Source: Struthio camelus | Taxonomy: Eukaryota; Chordata; Aves; Struthioniformes; Struthionidae | Reading direction: 5' to 3' | Assembly: GCF_040807025.1 (NCBI RefSeq) | Contig: NC_090964.1 | Coordinates: 8,394,214-8,458,213 of the forward strand | DNA length: 64,000 bases | Part shown: one piece after another, positions 1 to 12,650 of the stretch | Layout: each line of letters begins with the position of its first letter | Numbering within the stretch: the stretch's first letter is position 1 | Made by a program: the position numbers and the translations under genes | Notes under the pieces: generated by a model | The model's database searches: none | The model's input: only the letters and a program-made list of their open reading frames with translations | What the model was told of the DNA's origin: nothing

Positions 1-1302
1 CAGGGCTGAACCCTGCGAGTTTGTACTTGCACGGGCTGTCGTCACAGTGCGACTGCAGCATCAATGTACTCCTGTGTGAGCACCTCTGGTAGAGTTACAC
101 CTCAATACTGAACAGAGTACACTAAGACTAGGACACTTCCACAAGTACTAACAATTTTAACTATATCACGCTAACTACAGCAGGCTCAGGGTGCCCCGGC
201 AAAATAGTGCCAGGAGCTCAGCAGCCATTGCCGCCAAAGCCTGCTTGTTCATTTCTCCCCCATTTCAGACCACGTATAACAGGCACAGTGCTGAGAAGAA
301 GGTTTACAGCCTGGGATCTGTGTTCAGCATCCTTGCAAGTGGAGAATGCCAGGGGAAAGTCCTGAGCAGCCTGTGCTGGGAGGGCACTCGGAGGGACTGA
401 GCCTCCTCTGCTTGGATCCCAGGAGAGCAGGGAAAAGATACTCAGAGACTCCCACTTTTCTAACCACTTCAGATGTTCCTGCCAAATCAGGCACTTCCTG
501 ACTGGCAGCCCCTTCATTTGTCCCTCTTGAGCCAAACCAGATGGTTTGAAGATTTTATGACAGCAAGGATCTGTGTTGGAAAAGCACCTGGGAGTGTAGG
601 GGTTTGGGATATAAAGGATTACTGCTGCCTGCCAAAGGACCCAGCCTGTTGCAGGGCTTTTGGCCATGATTCCTCAGATGCTGTGAGTTCTTACTCTTTC
701 TGCTAAAATGATTTGGTGTCTGTAAATACTGAATTGCTGTTCATCTGAAAGCACTAAGAGGAGCACTACTTCCCTCCCTGGAGGCCTGAATTGTAATCTT
801 CTTAGTGCTTTGAGGCCAAGAAGGCACATTACGCCCCACAAAAAGGTTCTCCTCATTTCTGAATCCCATGGCTCCACTGAAAAATATCATGCCAGGCTCC
901 ACGCTCCTGAGCTGGGAGAGGAACTGCTGAGGCATGCAGGGCTTTGCGACAGACACAGCGGCTCTAACGGAAACCAGAGACAGAGCAGTGCGAAGCGCCA
1001 CAGGGCCATTACCCCATGGCAGCTCCTCTGGGGTAACTGCTGTTGATCCTGTTTACTGCTCCTTGCTCATCCCCCTCTCCTTCAGGTTGCTGGGAAAGAG
1101 CGTGGGGCAGTTACCACAGAGCAGCTGATGCACTGCAAGTTCACAGCACAATTTATGCTCTTCGTGTGACTGGCGGGCGAGGACTCGCTCTTTGCTAGCT
1201 CTGACCCTGATGCCCTGATGAGTTGAGTCGAGGGCACTGTTAAACTAGCGTCTAGTGCAGCCGTGTAGTTAGATTTCATGATCTTTCTTTCCCCTTGTGC
1301 AG
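1..1302 (+). other. FNDC5: FNDC5 intron, 3' part
   Basis: No coding exon is recognisable here in any frame. The FNDC5 signal peptide and fibronectin III exons, which should precede the exon at 1303, are not seen, so they must lie left of the window. Short open frames in this stretch have no recognisable protein features. Confidence 0.6.
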
Positions 1303-1395
1303 ATGAGGTGACAATGAAGGAGATGGCGAAGAAAAACCAACAACTGCGAGCAGGGGAAATTCTCATCATTGTTGTGGTGTTGTTTATGTGGGCAG
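1303..1395 (+). CDS. FNDC5: FNDC5 exon: juxtamembrane and most of transmembrane helix
   Basis: Acceptor ccccttgtgcag, donor ggcag|gtcag. The exon enters with two bases completing an Asp codon (DEVTMKEM...) and leaves after one base of a Gly codon (FMWAG). Confidence 0.93.
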
Positions 1396-4300
1396 GTCAG
1401 TTCAAGCTTTCTGTCAGAAGCACATAACATCCCAAAGGCCTGCTTGGTTTGCACGTGTAATCATGTAAGATCTGACAAGAAATCCTTCCTCCCATAAACT
1501 GTATTGCATATTCAGCTGTAAGGGCACTTCATTTCCCTCTGTAGCATCAGAAGTTGGGCAGTGGGACTGGGTGAATCAGTGGTCTGATCTGGTATAGCAG
1601 GCAGTAGGATAATGGACTTGATGAACCACTTGTCCAATTCACCATGGCTAATCCCGCAATCTCAAATTTTCCAGAAAGAACTGATGATAATGCCCTCAGC
1701 CGTCCACCAGCATGCCCCAAGCCCTTCAAACAATACAGGTCACTGTCATTATCTGGCTTATTATATGACTCCAAGTCTCATGCAAAACAAATTCCCCTAA
1801 GAGTTCTGCCAAACAGACATCCAAGAGCGAGTTATGATTGTGTCACTCAACACCCGCTATTGTATATTTACTAAAACCCACTTCAAAATCCATTAAAATA
1901 ATAGAAATATTGAAACAACAAATAGCCCCAAACACCAAAACATCAATAAGACCAGATCCTCTCAAAATCCAGCATTAATACAAAGCATAGTATGTAATAG
2001 GAAGAAGAGGGGCACTACAAGAAACACATTAACCAAGGAAAGAAAAGTCTATGCAAGCTTGGGATGGAGGAAAGAGGAAGGTGACCAGCATTAGCTGAAA
2101 GTTGGGCCATGTCTCGGTACCCAAAAGCATGCTTTGGAGCCCAGCTTTTGGCAATCTTTTGAAATCTGCCTTGGTCCTTCTCACACCCTGCAGCCACTGA
2201 TCCTTTCAATCCGAGTGGAGGTTCTGTCATGAGAGGGTTACTGCAGTATACTGTTTTATAAGTAAGGCCACAGCTGTAGCTATGGCTGAGAGCATCTGAT
2301 GCTGTGGGAGGTGAATAAAGCCATCCTAGGGCCTCTTTGCTGTGGGATGGGATGGCCATAGCTACGGGCACGTGCACTAACACAGCCTCTAACAAACAGA
2401 TCATTAAATAAACACGCTCCTTCAGTATGAAGATCCTTCACTACAGCTTTTTGTAAGAAATACAAATATATAAATATAATATCCAAAGAGAAGCAAGAGT
2501 TCTCCGGCGTGAGTTTAGGATCACGTTTCAACGGGCCCTAACTAGGACAGATCTGGCTCATACATTTTAAGCTAGCAAATAAGGAGAGGAAAATGCCCGA
2601 GTCCTGCTTTATCCACTGATGAAGTCTGGAGTGGCTGCGGCTAGAACTTCGGCTTGTTCAGGTTGGAAATTATATGCATGAGTTAACGGGAAATAAAGTT
2701 TGCACATGTTTGTTTTCTATTTAGAGTCCCAGCCTCCCCTGGCTGCCACTCAGCTGCTGCTCCTGCTGCAACGTAAAACATTAATGAAACAGCATGATGT
2801 GTTTGTTCCCTATGAACCACAGAGCTCACTGCCCATAGGGGAAACGGTTCAGGTGACCCAAGGAAACTGGCAGGCGGGCAGGCAGGCAGGCAAATTAACG
2901 CTATGGTAAATTACATCACCCATAAAAGACAACCTTCGTCAGTCAGTATTTACTCCCCCTGTCCCAGACAAACCAGTTTTCCACACACAGAGCGTGTAAA
3001 CCGTCACACAGAAAAACCTCCTAAGCAGGAATTATTGCTAAAGAAGGTACCAAATGAAAACCTAAACTAAGAATACAAGGTATCCAAAGCCTCTAGTCCA
3101 TGGTGCTTTCAATGTTCACGTCAAGTTTTAGCTCTGCACGTACAAATTTAAATGTCCTGCCTGCAAAAACTATTATGAATAATTACACAAAGTGACTGAA
3201 CAACTGATTCATCTTCCATTATAGTATGACCTAAAACTGAGATCATTGTTTGAACAAAGAATTTATGAAGGAAAGTGGGTGGAGAAAAATGTTTCTACAC
3301 CTCATGGGCTCTTTACAAAGTTTCAATATACAAACAACTTTTTCCAGCCTTTAATCTGGCCTGGTAACCTGAATCTATGACAACGTTTCAGCAAACGCAA
3401 ACTGCAACCGGTCTGTGCCCAGGGCTCTGGGCTCAGAGACAAGACCTAGGCTCTTTTGCTGACTATACCTCTGGTATCGTTCTCTCTTTTGCTTCTCTGT
3501 GCTTCAGTCTTACCCTCAGAAATGACAGAAGGTGCGATTATGGCAGATGTTAACTTATTCTCCTAGGATTAACCATTTGCTCACATACACGAGGAAGAAT
3601 TTCGACCACTGTGTTTATCAGTAACACCTGGGGACAGCTGCCATAACACCACCTTACTTCATAAAGCACTTTGTGATAAACTGAAGAAAGCTCTACATAT
3701 GTTCTCTGCTGCTAGCAGAGCTGGAATATTTTCCAGTATGGGAGAAGCAGCATCTGCCCAGCTCTCCTTTAACATTGTGTTTGGAATCTGCAGGCAGAGA
3801 AGTTATTTGGTCAAAATGTCAGGTAAAGGCTTCTGAGAAAGACATTTCCAGTCTTCTTATTTGTCATGACAGCACCTGCTTTGCTCTTTATGGGCCTCTG
3901 TGCGTGGGAAGAAATTTCCACTGGCAATTTTTGCTGTCATCGCTGTTGCATATTTACAGATGCTGCCCTGCTGCTCAAGGGACCCTGGCTTGTTTCATAC
4001 ACAGGCAGGTACAGTACCTGCCTCTCAGCTTCAGCTCCTTCTCTTCGTCTCAGAGGAGGATGATCAGAGGACACATTTCCACTAGCCAGAAATACCAGGA
4101 GCTCCTGTGCTTGCAAAGCCAAGATCCCATTTAACCACATGGTCAGTGTTAATGCCTATCCAAACATAGGGCTTAAAACACTTGTCCCATTTAATGACAG
4201 GGAAGTCAGAATATAATTAATCTTCTGTCCTGCCTAACTGGTTTAGCATGGAATTTGGCACTGAGAATCAAACAACCAGAGAGCTGACTAGCTGTGTTAG

Positions 4301-5107
4301 AAAACGATCCTTCGGAGCAATTGTCGATGCTGCTGAGATCTCTGCCAAGGCACAAAGCAGGCTGACAGGCAAGGGATCTCTGTTCACCGCAGGTTCCAGA
4401 GGCTGAGCTCATTTGTGTGATCACTAATGTTTTTTCCCCGTTAGGGGTGATCGCCCTGTTTTGCAGACAGTATGATATCATCAAAGATAATGAACCAAAT
4501 AACAGCAAGGAGAAAGTCAAGAGCGCCTCGGAGAACAGCACTCCTGAGCACCAGAGCGGAGGGCTGCTCCGCAGCAAGGTGAGATGCTGCTGGCACATGG
4601 CAGGGGGATGTGGCAGCCAATCCACTTCCAGCTGCGCCTCAGCTAAATTACCCAAAAAGCAGCTTTTGTTCAATATCCTCACTGCAGCCTCTGCCGAGCC
4701 AGGATGTAGGAAGGGAAGACTCCTTCACCTCCACACATGCCAAAGCCACAGCTCCACGAGCAGTCTGAGCCTCCCAGGCACATCAGGACACAAGCATTTT
4801 ACTCCCAGCTCCGGGTTAGCCTCTGTGTCCCCACCAGTAGAGCAGAGGTTCCCATCCATACAGTCAGCCTGCTTCTTCACAAAGCTGTTGTAGCCACAGC
4901 TAAGGCTAGCCTCAGCTCCAGCCCTTTCTCATTATCCTGAGGGGACAAGAACAAGAACTTTTGCAAAAACAAAGTTCTCCAGCACACTGCACTGATCTCC
5001 GATGTTTCTTTCTTTTCTCTCCAGTGATTCCTTTATGTTCTCTCTTCCTTTGTCTCCTCTTCTAGTTTCCAAAAAACAAGCCCTCAGTGAATATCATTGA
5101 AGCGTGA
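1303..5107 (+). CDS. FNDC5: FNDC5, 3' coding part (irisin precursor), three exons
   Basis: Partial gene, coding exons 1303-1395, 4445-4578 and 5066-5107. FNDC5 is a type I membrane protein whose fibronectin III ectodomain is shed as irisin; this window holds the juxtamembrane segment, the transmembrane helix and the cytosolic tail. Visible landmarks are DEVTMKEM, the hydrophobic run GEILIIVVVLFMWAGVIALF, the tail CRQYDIIKDNEPNN, STPEHQ, GGLLRSK and the end FPKNKPSVNIIEA followed by TGA. All junctions are GT-AG and phases agree. Relative to the human sequence I recall, the juxtamembrane part is one residue longer (MAKKNQQ for MGRNQQ). The gene is convergent with S100PBP, as in mammals. Identification is very secure; the 5' end is off-window. 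Confidence 0.95.
1530..1620 (+). repeat. CR1 3'-end-like fragment
   Basis: The text tggtctgatctggtatagca, preceded by ctctgtagcatcag, resembles the 3' tail of sauropsid CR1 retroposons as I recall it (gaccattggtctgatccagtatggc). It is old and diverged, and lies in an FNDC5 intron. A repeat-library search would settle the family. Confidence 0.5.
2869..2892 (+). repeat. (GGCA)n microsatellite
   Basis: About six tetranucleotide units with one variant, in an FNDC5 intron. Confidence 0.85.
3425..3570 (+). repeat. MIR-like SINE remnant
   Basis: The core ttctctgtgcttcagtctt followed by ccctcagaaatgaca matches the MIR core (ctctctgtgcctcagtttcc, then ctgtaaaatg) with mismatches. Old insertion in an FNDC5 intron. 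Confidence 0.5.
4445..4578 (+). CDS. FNDC5: FNDC5 exon: end of transmembrane helix and cytosolic tail
   Basis: Acceptor tttttccccgttag, donor agcaag|gtgaga. Two bases complete Gly, then 44 codons from VIALFCRQYD to GGLLRSK, ending in phase 0. Reading through the donor gives an unrelated open frame to about 4893, which I take as intron. Confidence 0.94.
5066..5107 (+). CDS. FNDC5: FNDC5 terminal coding exon
   Basis: Acceptor tgtctcctcttctag, then 13 codons FPKNKPSVNIIEA and TGA. Too short for ordinary ORF calling, but in phase with the previous exon. Confidence 0.9.
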   Translation, partial: FPKNKPSVNIIEA

Positions 5108-6845
5108 CAGCCTGCCATCTGATAGATGGACTCCATTTCTCACTCTCACTTTTTGCCTCTGAGCCTTGATGACTAGGGAGGTGAAATACTGTTGGAGCAA
5201 TTTGGAAAGAGACCTAGTGATTGTCACTTGCCGGCATAGACCTCCTTGTCTTTGCTCTGCAAAGCATCTGGCCAGAAAAAAATCCTGCAAAACACCCTGA
5301 AACCCAAACAAACAATTAAGATGGAAAAGTGTCATTGAGACAGCTGCTGCCTGTGATCCTGTACTGGACTCACGAATCACCTAGGCTGAACTGACTTCTC
5401 ACACAGTCCTCTCCACCCTCACACTCCATCTTCTGGAACAATTTTCCTGTCTTTGCAAATGTATACGGTTTTATTGTATCTTTATTTTGTCTCACTGTCA
5501 CTACATCTTGACAGTATTAACATGAGCTCAGGCATCAGTCACTGTCACCCTTCTTCAAGCAAGAAAGAAAAGCTCATCGCACACACGACTAGCAACCAGA
5601 TTTTGGCTGCTATACAATGGAACAAAGCAAGCAGGAGCGATGTTTGTTGTGTAACAGGTCTTGCAGATGGGTTTTTAAAACAAAAGAAGAGAGGTATATC
5701 CCCCTCTCCATCCGAACTACGAGAACTTTGCCGGTTGTTCTCCAGTCAGGCTGCAGCATGTGACTCCACTGTTGCTCTCTCTCCTGTCTTGCACTGGTGT
5801 ACTTCACCTTGGAAGAGTAGGGTACTCCGAACAGAGGCACAGACCAATGCGATAGGACACCTGAAGCTGCTGTTTTGCTTCCAGGATAACCATTTCAACC
5901 ATTTTCTTCATGGTATTTTCAGCTGGGCCTGAGTCCACCAACAGTGTGATAAAAGGTCCATAAAAATGTAGCCAGTCAGCAAAAAAAAGAAAAGAAAAAA
6001 CCTCGTGATACCGGTTGCTATGCAAGGTCTCCAGTGGCGATAGCTATTTATTGCTAAAGACTTGCCTAAATGACCTTTTTTCTGAGGGCTTAAGTTCTTA
6101 ACAAGTTGCTTCTTTTAGTAGGGTTCCCGCGGGAAGGTCTGGTTCTCCTTACACGTCCTGTCTGCACTATTTTTTGTGACGTTGTAATGCCAGGTATTTG
6201 TTCAAGTCAGTCCTCCATAAAAAGGAGGACAAACGGAAAAGGGGATGGGGTTCTCCTCTCTCTTAACAAGTGCTGATGTCTGTAAGCTAACAGGATCTCT
6301 GGGACTGCTGGTGCTCTGGAAGCTGGTAGATGCAAGTCCATCACATGGAAAAGATTTATTCTTTGTAGTGTGCCATGGGGTATCTGTATGTAATTGTACC
6401 ACAAGACCACTCCATACACACTAGGGGATGAGGCAAGATCCTATTTGTTCCATCAAAATCAAGATAGGTTGGCCTGAATAGGATTTAAATCTCATTATAA
6501 CAAACCTGCACTCAGATAAGCCTGGTTTAAAAGTCAAAGCAAAGAAACAGGCTGGCAGTAGCTGAGTTCAGCTATCTCCCCACTTCCATAGTCACCAGCC
6601 TTTCCAAAATAGCTGATCTGGAAGAAATGCAGTAGGAAGTCTGCTTGCAGATGCAGTTTGTAAACATGCAAGGTCTTCCTTTGCGCCAGTTCCAGAAGGC
6701 AGGCCAACCCCAAACAAAAGGCTCATCATTGGATCCTTTGCCAGAAGATATTTCTCCATCACCAAGAGGGAGAGGTCAACACCTCTGATATACATAGAGC
6801 AATAAACATTTTATAATGTCCAATAAAAGACTAAAGACATTATCT
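5108..6845 (+). other. FNDC5: FNDC5 3' untranslated region (inferred)
   Basis: About 1.7 kb from the stop codon to a pair of AATAAA signals at 6801 and 6822. No other exon is seen. The 3' end is inferred from the signals only. Confidence 0.6.
6801..6827 (+). terminator. FNDC5: Two AATAAA poly(A) signals
   Basis: AATAAA at 6801-6806 and 6822-6827, the first canonical pair on this strand downstream of the FNDC5 stop codon. Probable cleavage about 15-25 bases further on. Confidence 0.55.
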
Positions 6846-7016
6846 CGTGTCCTTCTAACATCTGAATTTAGTACCATTTCATCTTCACATGCTTTGAACA
6901 GAATGCACCCAATAGAATAGGGAGACTTCATATTTCCCAGGGACTATGACAAACTGTTTTCTCTGTGTCTGGATGTAGGAAACCAGAGAAGTTCAGAGTT
7001 CACTCTGGCTGCAGGA

Positions 7017-7066
7017 TTTTTTTTTTTTTTTGGGGGGGGGGGGGGGGGGAAGCAAAAAAAAAAATA
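7017..7066 (+). repeat. Homopolymer cluster T15-G18-A-rich
   Basis: Fifteen T (7017-7031) run directly into eighteen G (7032-7049), followed by an A-rich tract. Tract lengths are likely to be unstable or mis-assembled. Confidence 0.9.
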
Positions 7067-10000
7067 AATCCTGCAACATAAATAGCACCACAGCCCTACC
7101 TAGCAAGATTCTTCAGACATGTCTGATCTCTCCCAAGAAAGAAATGGCATTTGGAATCCATAGCCCTATAAATGGAGATTTAGGACAGATGGTACAGCAT
7201 GTGCAAAACAATAAGGGAGATGCTCTCTCATAATCCTAGAGCAGAGAGCCAAGTAAGCAGCCCTCAGCAGCCTGCTAGTAAAAAAATTCAGCCTGGGTAA
7301 TTTGGCAGGTTTGGGGGGTGGGGGTGTTTCTTTAAAAAAACAAAGTTGTCCCTAGGAATTCAGACCGTAGGCCCCGCTCCTCCTTTTTTTTTTTTTCTTT
7401 TTTTTTTTTTTAATATAGTAGCTGTTGTTGCTCTCTAGTGACAGGTTTAAACCATTTCTTTCCTAACAGAGACATGCTCACTCCTGAGCGGTAGAAAAGA
7501 GGAATTAAGATGTAAAGCATCAGTGTTTGCTCAGAATTAAGTACTCACACCATGATGTGGCAGGAGGTAAAAGGGTTATCATTATGTTCCATATCTGCAG
7601 GCTTTAAAGGTAAGGTAATAGTGCTATTAGCGAAAAGAAACAAACATAGGCTGGCAGCAACTTGACTCAGAGAGGGGTTCCAAGCCATCAAATTCAAGTG
7701 ATTCTCTTAAAGGAAATGTTTTCAGTAACTATGAATCAAAGTGATGTAATAAGTCTACACTTCAGGAAAAGGTGTCTCATTAGGAGTTGAAAGATTCCTA
7801 ATGAGAATCGCCTTAAGTAAGGTGACTTAAGGTGTTATTTTCTAGAGGTCATAAGCATTACAGCCTTAATCGGTGTTTAGGTATCAACTTCTACTGTAAC
7901 CCATGAGAGTCTGATACCATTAAGGCTCTGGGCCTGCATGACTTCAAGCCTAAGCCCATCTTTGAAAGAGATACTGGATTCTCATCAACATTTGCCAAAA
8001 AATACTCCTTTTGAGGAGACATAAGAGATGTTTTTCAGTCAGTATCAGGGGAGAAAGTGGTCAAGGAAAAAACCCAAGAGCGCTGAGGAAAAAAAAACGT
8101 GTTGGGCCACAAAAGAACTCACTCTAAAGGCCACCCACCTTTCCCTATACATTTTTGCCTGACTGCTGATTATTGGAAGTAGGGCCTACAAAGAGGGAGG
8201 TTTCAACAAATACTAAAGAGAAGTGAGTGGGAGTGCGCTTGCGTGAAGGGGAATCCAAAGAGCCCTGCAAGAACTGACTTACCATTGAACTTGGAACCAA
8301 AAGGAAAGCAAACCTCCAGCTGGCTTTGCTGATGGCGTGCAACCCCCTGGGGACCGATTCTGTCCATTTCCAGGAACTAAGTGAGCAGAGACTATGTGCA
8401 CAATAAGGAGCAAGAAACAAAACAGAACCCTTGACTTTAAACATGCGCTGCATATATTGGTAAAGCACCACTTGCCTTCATCCTTTCAAGCACAGTAATC
8501 TTATGCCTACACGCACAATTTAGCCAATATATTCCTCCTCCACGAGTTTAGGAAAATCGAACCACAGGAGGCGGTGTAGAGCAAACAATCCTGCACAGCA
8601 CGTCCTTCCAATTCACAACACAGTGCCATACATTTCCCATCACCTCCCTCTGTACAATAAGAAACAGCACAAACTCTGTTCTCTGTCTCCTCTGAGGAAA
8701 ATGAGAACATTAGGCATTTTATCCACTGACAGTTCAATAGCATCAGAGGAAGAAACACCTACACAACAGAAAGTGTTAGTATAATCTCAGCTGGTAATGA
8801 CTTTCTAGAGGAGATGTAAATGGAGAGGAACAGCCTGCTAATGCCAGTATTTGCCAAAGACATTAAAGGTTACATCATTCAAAAGTGTATATCACAGCTG
8901 CATACCCATTTCACTGATAAAAAATATGGCAATTCATTGACTGAGTAGTCAGACTTCACTTCCCAACAAGGAGAGAGTTGAAGATTACACCATATGTTAC
9001 ACCAAATGCAACATCCCCAGATTTGCAAAAAGCTTCCTAATTACATTTAATGAGCTATTATTGCCTAGTCTGGAAGGAGAACCCTAACAAGCAGGCAAAC
9101 TGACCAGATCTAATCTGTTTTCTAGCATTTGTTAAAAAGCGTTATGATCAACATGCTTGTTATGGTACAATGTCCTCTGTTTTCTCCACAAATCTGGTGT
9201 CTATTAAATAACTTGATGATCCTATAGATTAAAATGATTATGTTCCTACTTGTTGGTGCTCTTAGCCCACACGTCTCAGGGAGAGTGAGCTAGGTTCTAT
9301 TTCGGCTCATCTATCAGCATCAATTTTGTTTAACTAAGTTCCAAATGAAGAACCTTTATTATTAGTGACAGAGCCAGGAAAGACGCAGCTTGAATTTTAG
9401 ATCCCAGATGGAGTCAGCAAAGTTGGCAGCCAGAAAAGCCATCTTTTTGCTTGTGATCTGAACACGCTGGATGAGGAATCATTGAGTGGCAATAATGACA
9501 TAGCTCCATGATGCCATTTGACACTTTCCAACACATCACTGTCCTTTTTAACTGACAAGAAAAACCTTACTTAGTGCCACCAACTGCTAAACATAACCTA
9601 TTTATATCATCCAGACCTGTTTTTCAGAGGACACAGCCAGCATAGTTCTGAACATACTCTCAAACCAGGGCAAATTCTTCTAACTTCAGTGATGACTTAC
9701 TGCAACCACAGATTAAGGGTGCTTTGTTTTTTTTTTTTAATATTAGTTCCCCACTATTGTTTCAGGATATAATTTCTTCCTATCCATTTGAAATTACCTT
9801 ACAGCACAAAAGTAAGGAAGAGATAACTTTTAGGAGGACAGTAGAAAAAGCTATATGTACTAGCTGAACTTTGGTCCGACTGGTTTCTAGCTGCTGTTAT
9901 TAGAGTGCAATACATCACCGAATGTCATTAGATTTTGACTTGTAAGACGTTTCATCATAGAGCTCACGCAGCTTTTATGCACTAGTGCCTTGCACAAAAC

Positions 10001-11404
10001 AATCTCCTCCAGTTTTGTCTGATGTTGCTGGATTCTACTACAGCAAAAATCGTAAACAGAGTCCTTGGCTATATTCTAGCAGCAAACATGCAGTATGTCC
10101 TTCCACGAACATTGAATGCACCACCTCTCTCTCTCCCCTTGCAGTATCTCCACAGTTCAGCATCCATGAATCACAGCCACAACGTCAAAGAATGAAATCT
10201 TCAGCAACAAGGCTGCCCAAAAGCCTCAAGCCTTTACAAAGTGCAGAGTTGCTCCATGGCAGTGTTAATTCATGAGAGAGACAGACAGACAGACTCATAT
10301 TCACAAAGACCACAAAACACACATTCAAGAGGTACCACTTCTGCCTGCAGTCCTCCAGCACAGGGAAGCTGGTCTCAGACCCAGCACACCTACAAACATC
10401 ATCATCTCACATCATCATCCTGACAAGGTGCTGCCTGTTCAGAATAATTTCATTTTCTGTTGCCAGTTCAGCCATGCTGAGAACACTTGCTTTAAGAAAA
10501 GGCCAACATAAACAACATCCTGACTGCCACACATCATTTAATACTAACCTCATCAACAGACATATAAAAAAAAATCAAGACAGCTAGCACAGAAACCTTT
10601 GAACGCATAAAAGCCAACACCTAAGCATACACAGCAAAGGGGGCAGATTGCCTGTGCTCTTCCTACCCCTCTGTCCCTGCTCCATTACAGTACTGCTGAT
10701 CACCAGCAACCACCGATCACTGGTTGAGGCACAGCAGCATCCGACTGTAGCAACAGCTACCACCAGGCCTGCATTACCTCTTGGCATTTGGAAAGGGCCA
10801 GCATGTTACTAGTTTAACATCAGATAAACCCTCCAAGCAGGCAAGCTTCAGTCTGTTCTTACAAGGGGGGAGTCAGGAACAGGCTATGCAGTCAGTTCTG
10901 CTATCTCATTTTCCTTTCCAAAACGCCTAGAACAATGTGATTGGAAGCAAACTTCTTCCTGTCTTTATCATATATATCTGTAAACTCTACCTGCTTCTGA
11001 TATAACAACAACCTGGATAACGTGAATCTGCCTTCATGACCTCATGTAAATTATTCTTTTCTCAAAGATGCCTCAAGTTAATATGTATTTTTAGCCTGCA
11101 AATCCTACAACAATCACCATGTGCTAATAACCCCTACACTAGCCAGCCAGTAGCTGCCAAAAGTTATTACCTTATTTTTCTATGCAAGGTTCTCTGTCAG
11201 TAAAATTTACAGTGGTAAGAGTCAGATACATTGGTGTTAAGAACTTTTTTTTTTTAAATAACTGGAGAAGATCAGCTGTCAACATAAAGCCCTAGCCCTG
11301 GTCATGCCCCACCTATGCCTGTGCAACCCATCAGAAGAGAGGCACACACACTTGCCCTATATGGATCCTTTCATTAATGGATGTAGAGCTATCTAGTATT
11401 TGCA

Positions 11405-11510
11405 GCCAGACAATTCCAAGTTCTATTCCAAGCTTCACTGCGTATCCTTTGGACATATTACTTACATTCTCTGTGCCTCAACCACAGAACATCTAGGACA
11501 ATGACAAACC
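11405..11510 (+). repeat. MIR-like SINE remnant
   Basis: Shows the MIR order: gttctattccaagcttcac, a degenerate 'accttgggcaagttac' segment, then cattctctgtgcctcaacc and a 'gacaatgac' end. Ancient amniote SINE in intergenic DNA. Confidence 0.6.
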
Positions 11511-12196
11511 TTGCCCACTTTTTAAAGTCCCCCTTTCAGGAACACTGCCTAGTGCTTTGTTATGTTCTTTGGAAAGGCCTCTTTCTCCCTGACCCAACCA
11601 CAGAAGGCTGAAGACTCCAATACACAGTAGTTTAAACAAAAGGCAAACTTCCCTCAAAGTGCTGTATGCACATAAGCACACCCATTTTCTACATCTAAGC
11701 ACATTCTCAAATAAGACAGAATTCTGCAAACTTCAAACAGTCTTATAGGAGCAACGTTAATGAATGAATTACATTTTACTGAACTTGGTTATCTCCAGGC
11801 CTCAGAGAGTTACAAAGCTTTTCCACATCATTAGATGTTGCTTTGCCTCTTGTGTGTTTTTTAAAAAAAAAAAAGCCAACTCCACTATCTTTTTTCTCCT
11901 CATTTGTGCAGGGACATCATAACTAAGGAAATAGCATTTATAAACCGCAGACCCATCTGAGGGAGCATGAACAACCACAGGGGTCACTCCTACAAAAATA
12001 CTGTCAAAACAGCTGATCTGGCAAAGGAGCATCTGGGCTGACACAGAGAAGTCACATCCACAACACAGAACGTTTCTACAGCAGTGGCTCAGCAAGAGTA
12101 GCCAGCGACCAAATAGGTCTGTTAAACCAGGAAAGCAACCTGGTCATGCCAACAGCTGGGGAAAATATCTGTATTACAGTCAACATAACATACTAG

Positions 12197-12202
12197 TTTA
12201 TT
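12197..12202 (-). terminator. S100PBP: Candidate S100PBP poly(A) signal
   Basis: TTTATT on the plus strand (AATAAA on minus) about 375 bases beyond the S100PBP stop codon at 12577; the nearest canonical signal in the right direction. Confidence 0.45.
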
Positions 12203-12576
12203 GTAAAGCTCAGAAAAGCTAAGTCCTGACTAGATCATACAGACTAGGAGACGAGGTCTGCTCCCTAGAGGGCCTTCCAAGTCAGGGTTACATGGATCAC
12301 AGAGCACCGAACTTTTACTAGTTACTGGGACCATTGATTCTCTAGCTTAAATCACTTCCAGTAACACTGGGTACTTCTGATGACTCCTGAATCTCCCCCC
12401 CCTCCCCCCCACTCCCTGGCAGATATTTAGAATTTAAAATTATTTAAAGTGAACTGTGTGGGGGAACAACAGACTAATAGATAAAAAGAGCTACTAGATA
12501 ATATTTGTGAGGAAGTGAAGGGTATTTTCCTAGAGGCATTGGTATCATACCTCTTGGTGAGGTGTGATGGGTGCTG

Positions 12577-12650
12577 CTACTTTTGGTCAAGGGCCTGGTA
12601 CTCCAAGCTGACAACCTTATTCATCAAAGCATACAACTCATTTAGAACAA
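12577..12650 (-). CDS. S100PBP: S100PBP terminal coding exon
   Basis: Minus-strand acceptor gctttactgaactgcag, then a frame needing one preceding base and reading VLNELYALMNKV...EYQALDQK, TAG at 12577. ELYALMNKV matches ELCALMDQV of the human protein as I recall it. Confidence 0.7.

Larger units (their letters stand above)
6850..12190. other. Intergenic region between FNDC5 and S100PBP
   Basis: Moderately AT-rich sequence between two convergent 3' ends. It holds homopolymer tracts (7017-7066, 7384-7411), a MIR-like remnant near 11.4 kb and only short, unsupported open frames. No exon with convincing splice signals and family resemblance was seen. The S100PBP 3'UTR may extend into it. Confidence 0.6.

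Noticed and set aside
4579-4893. Read-through of the FNDC5 exon past 4578
   Set aside because: Good gtgaga donor and a phase-matched terminal exon at 5066; the read-through peptide resembles nothing in the family.
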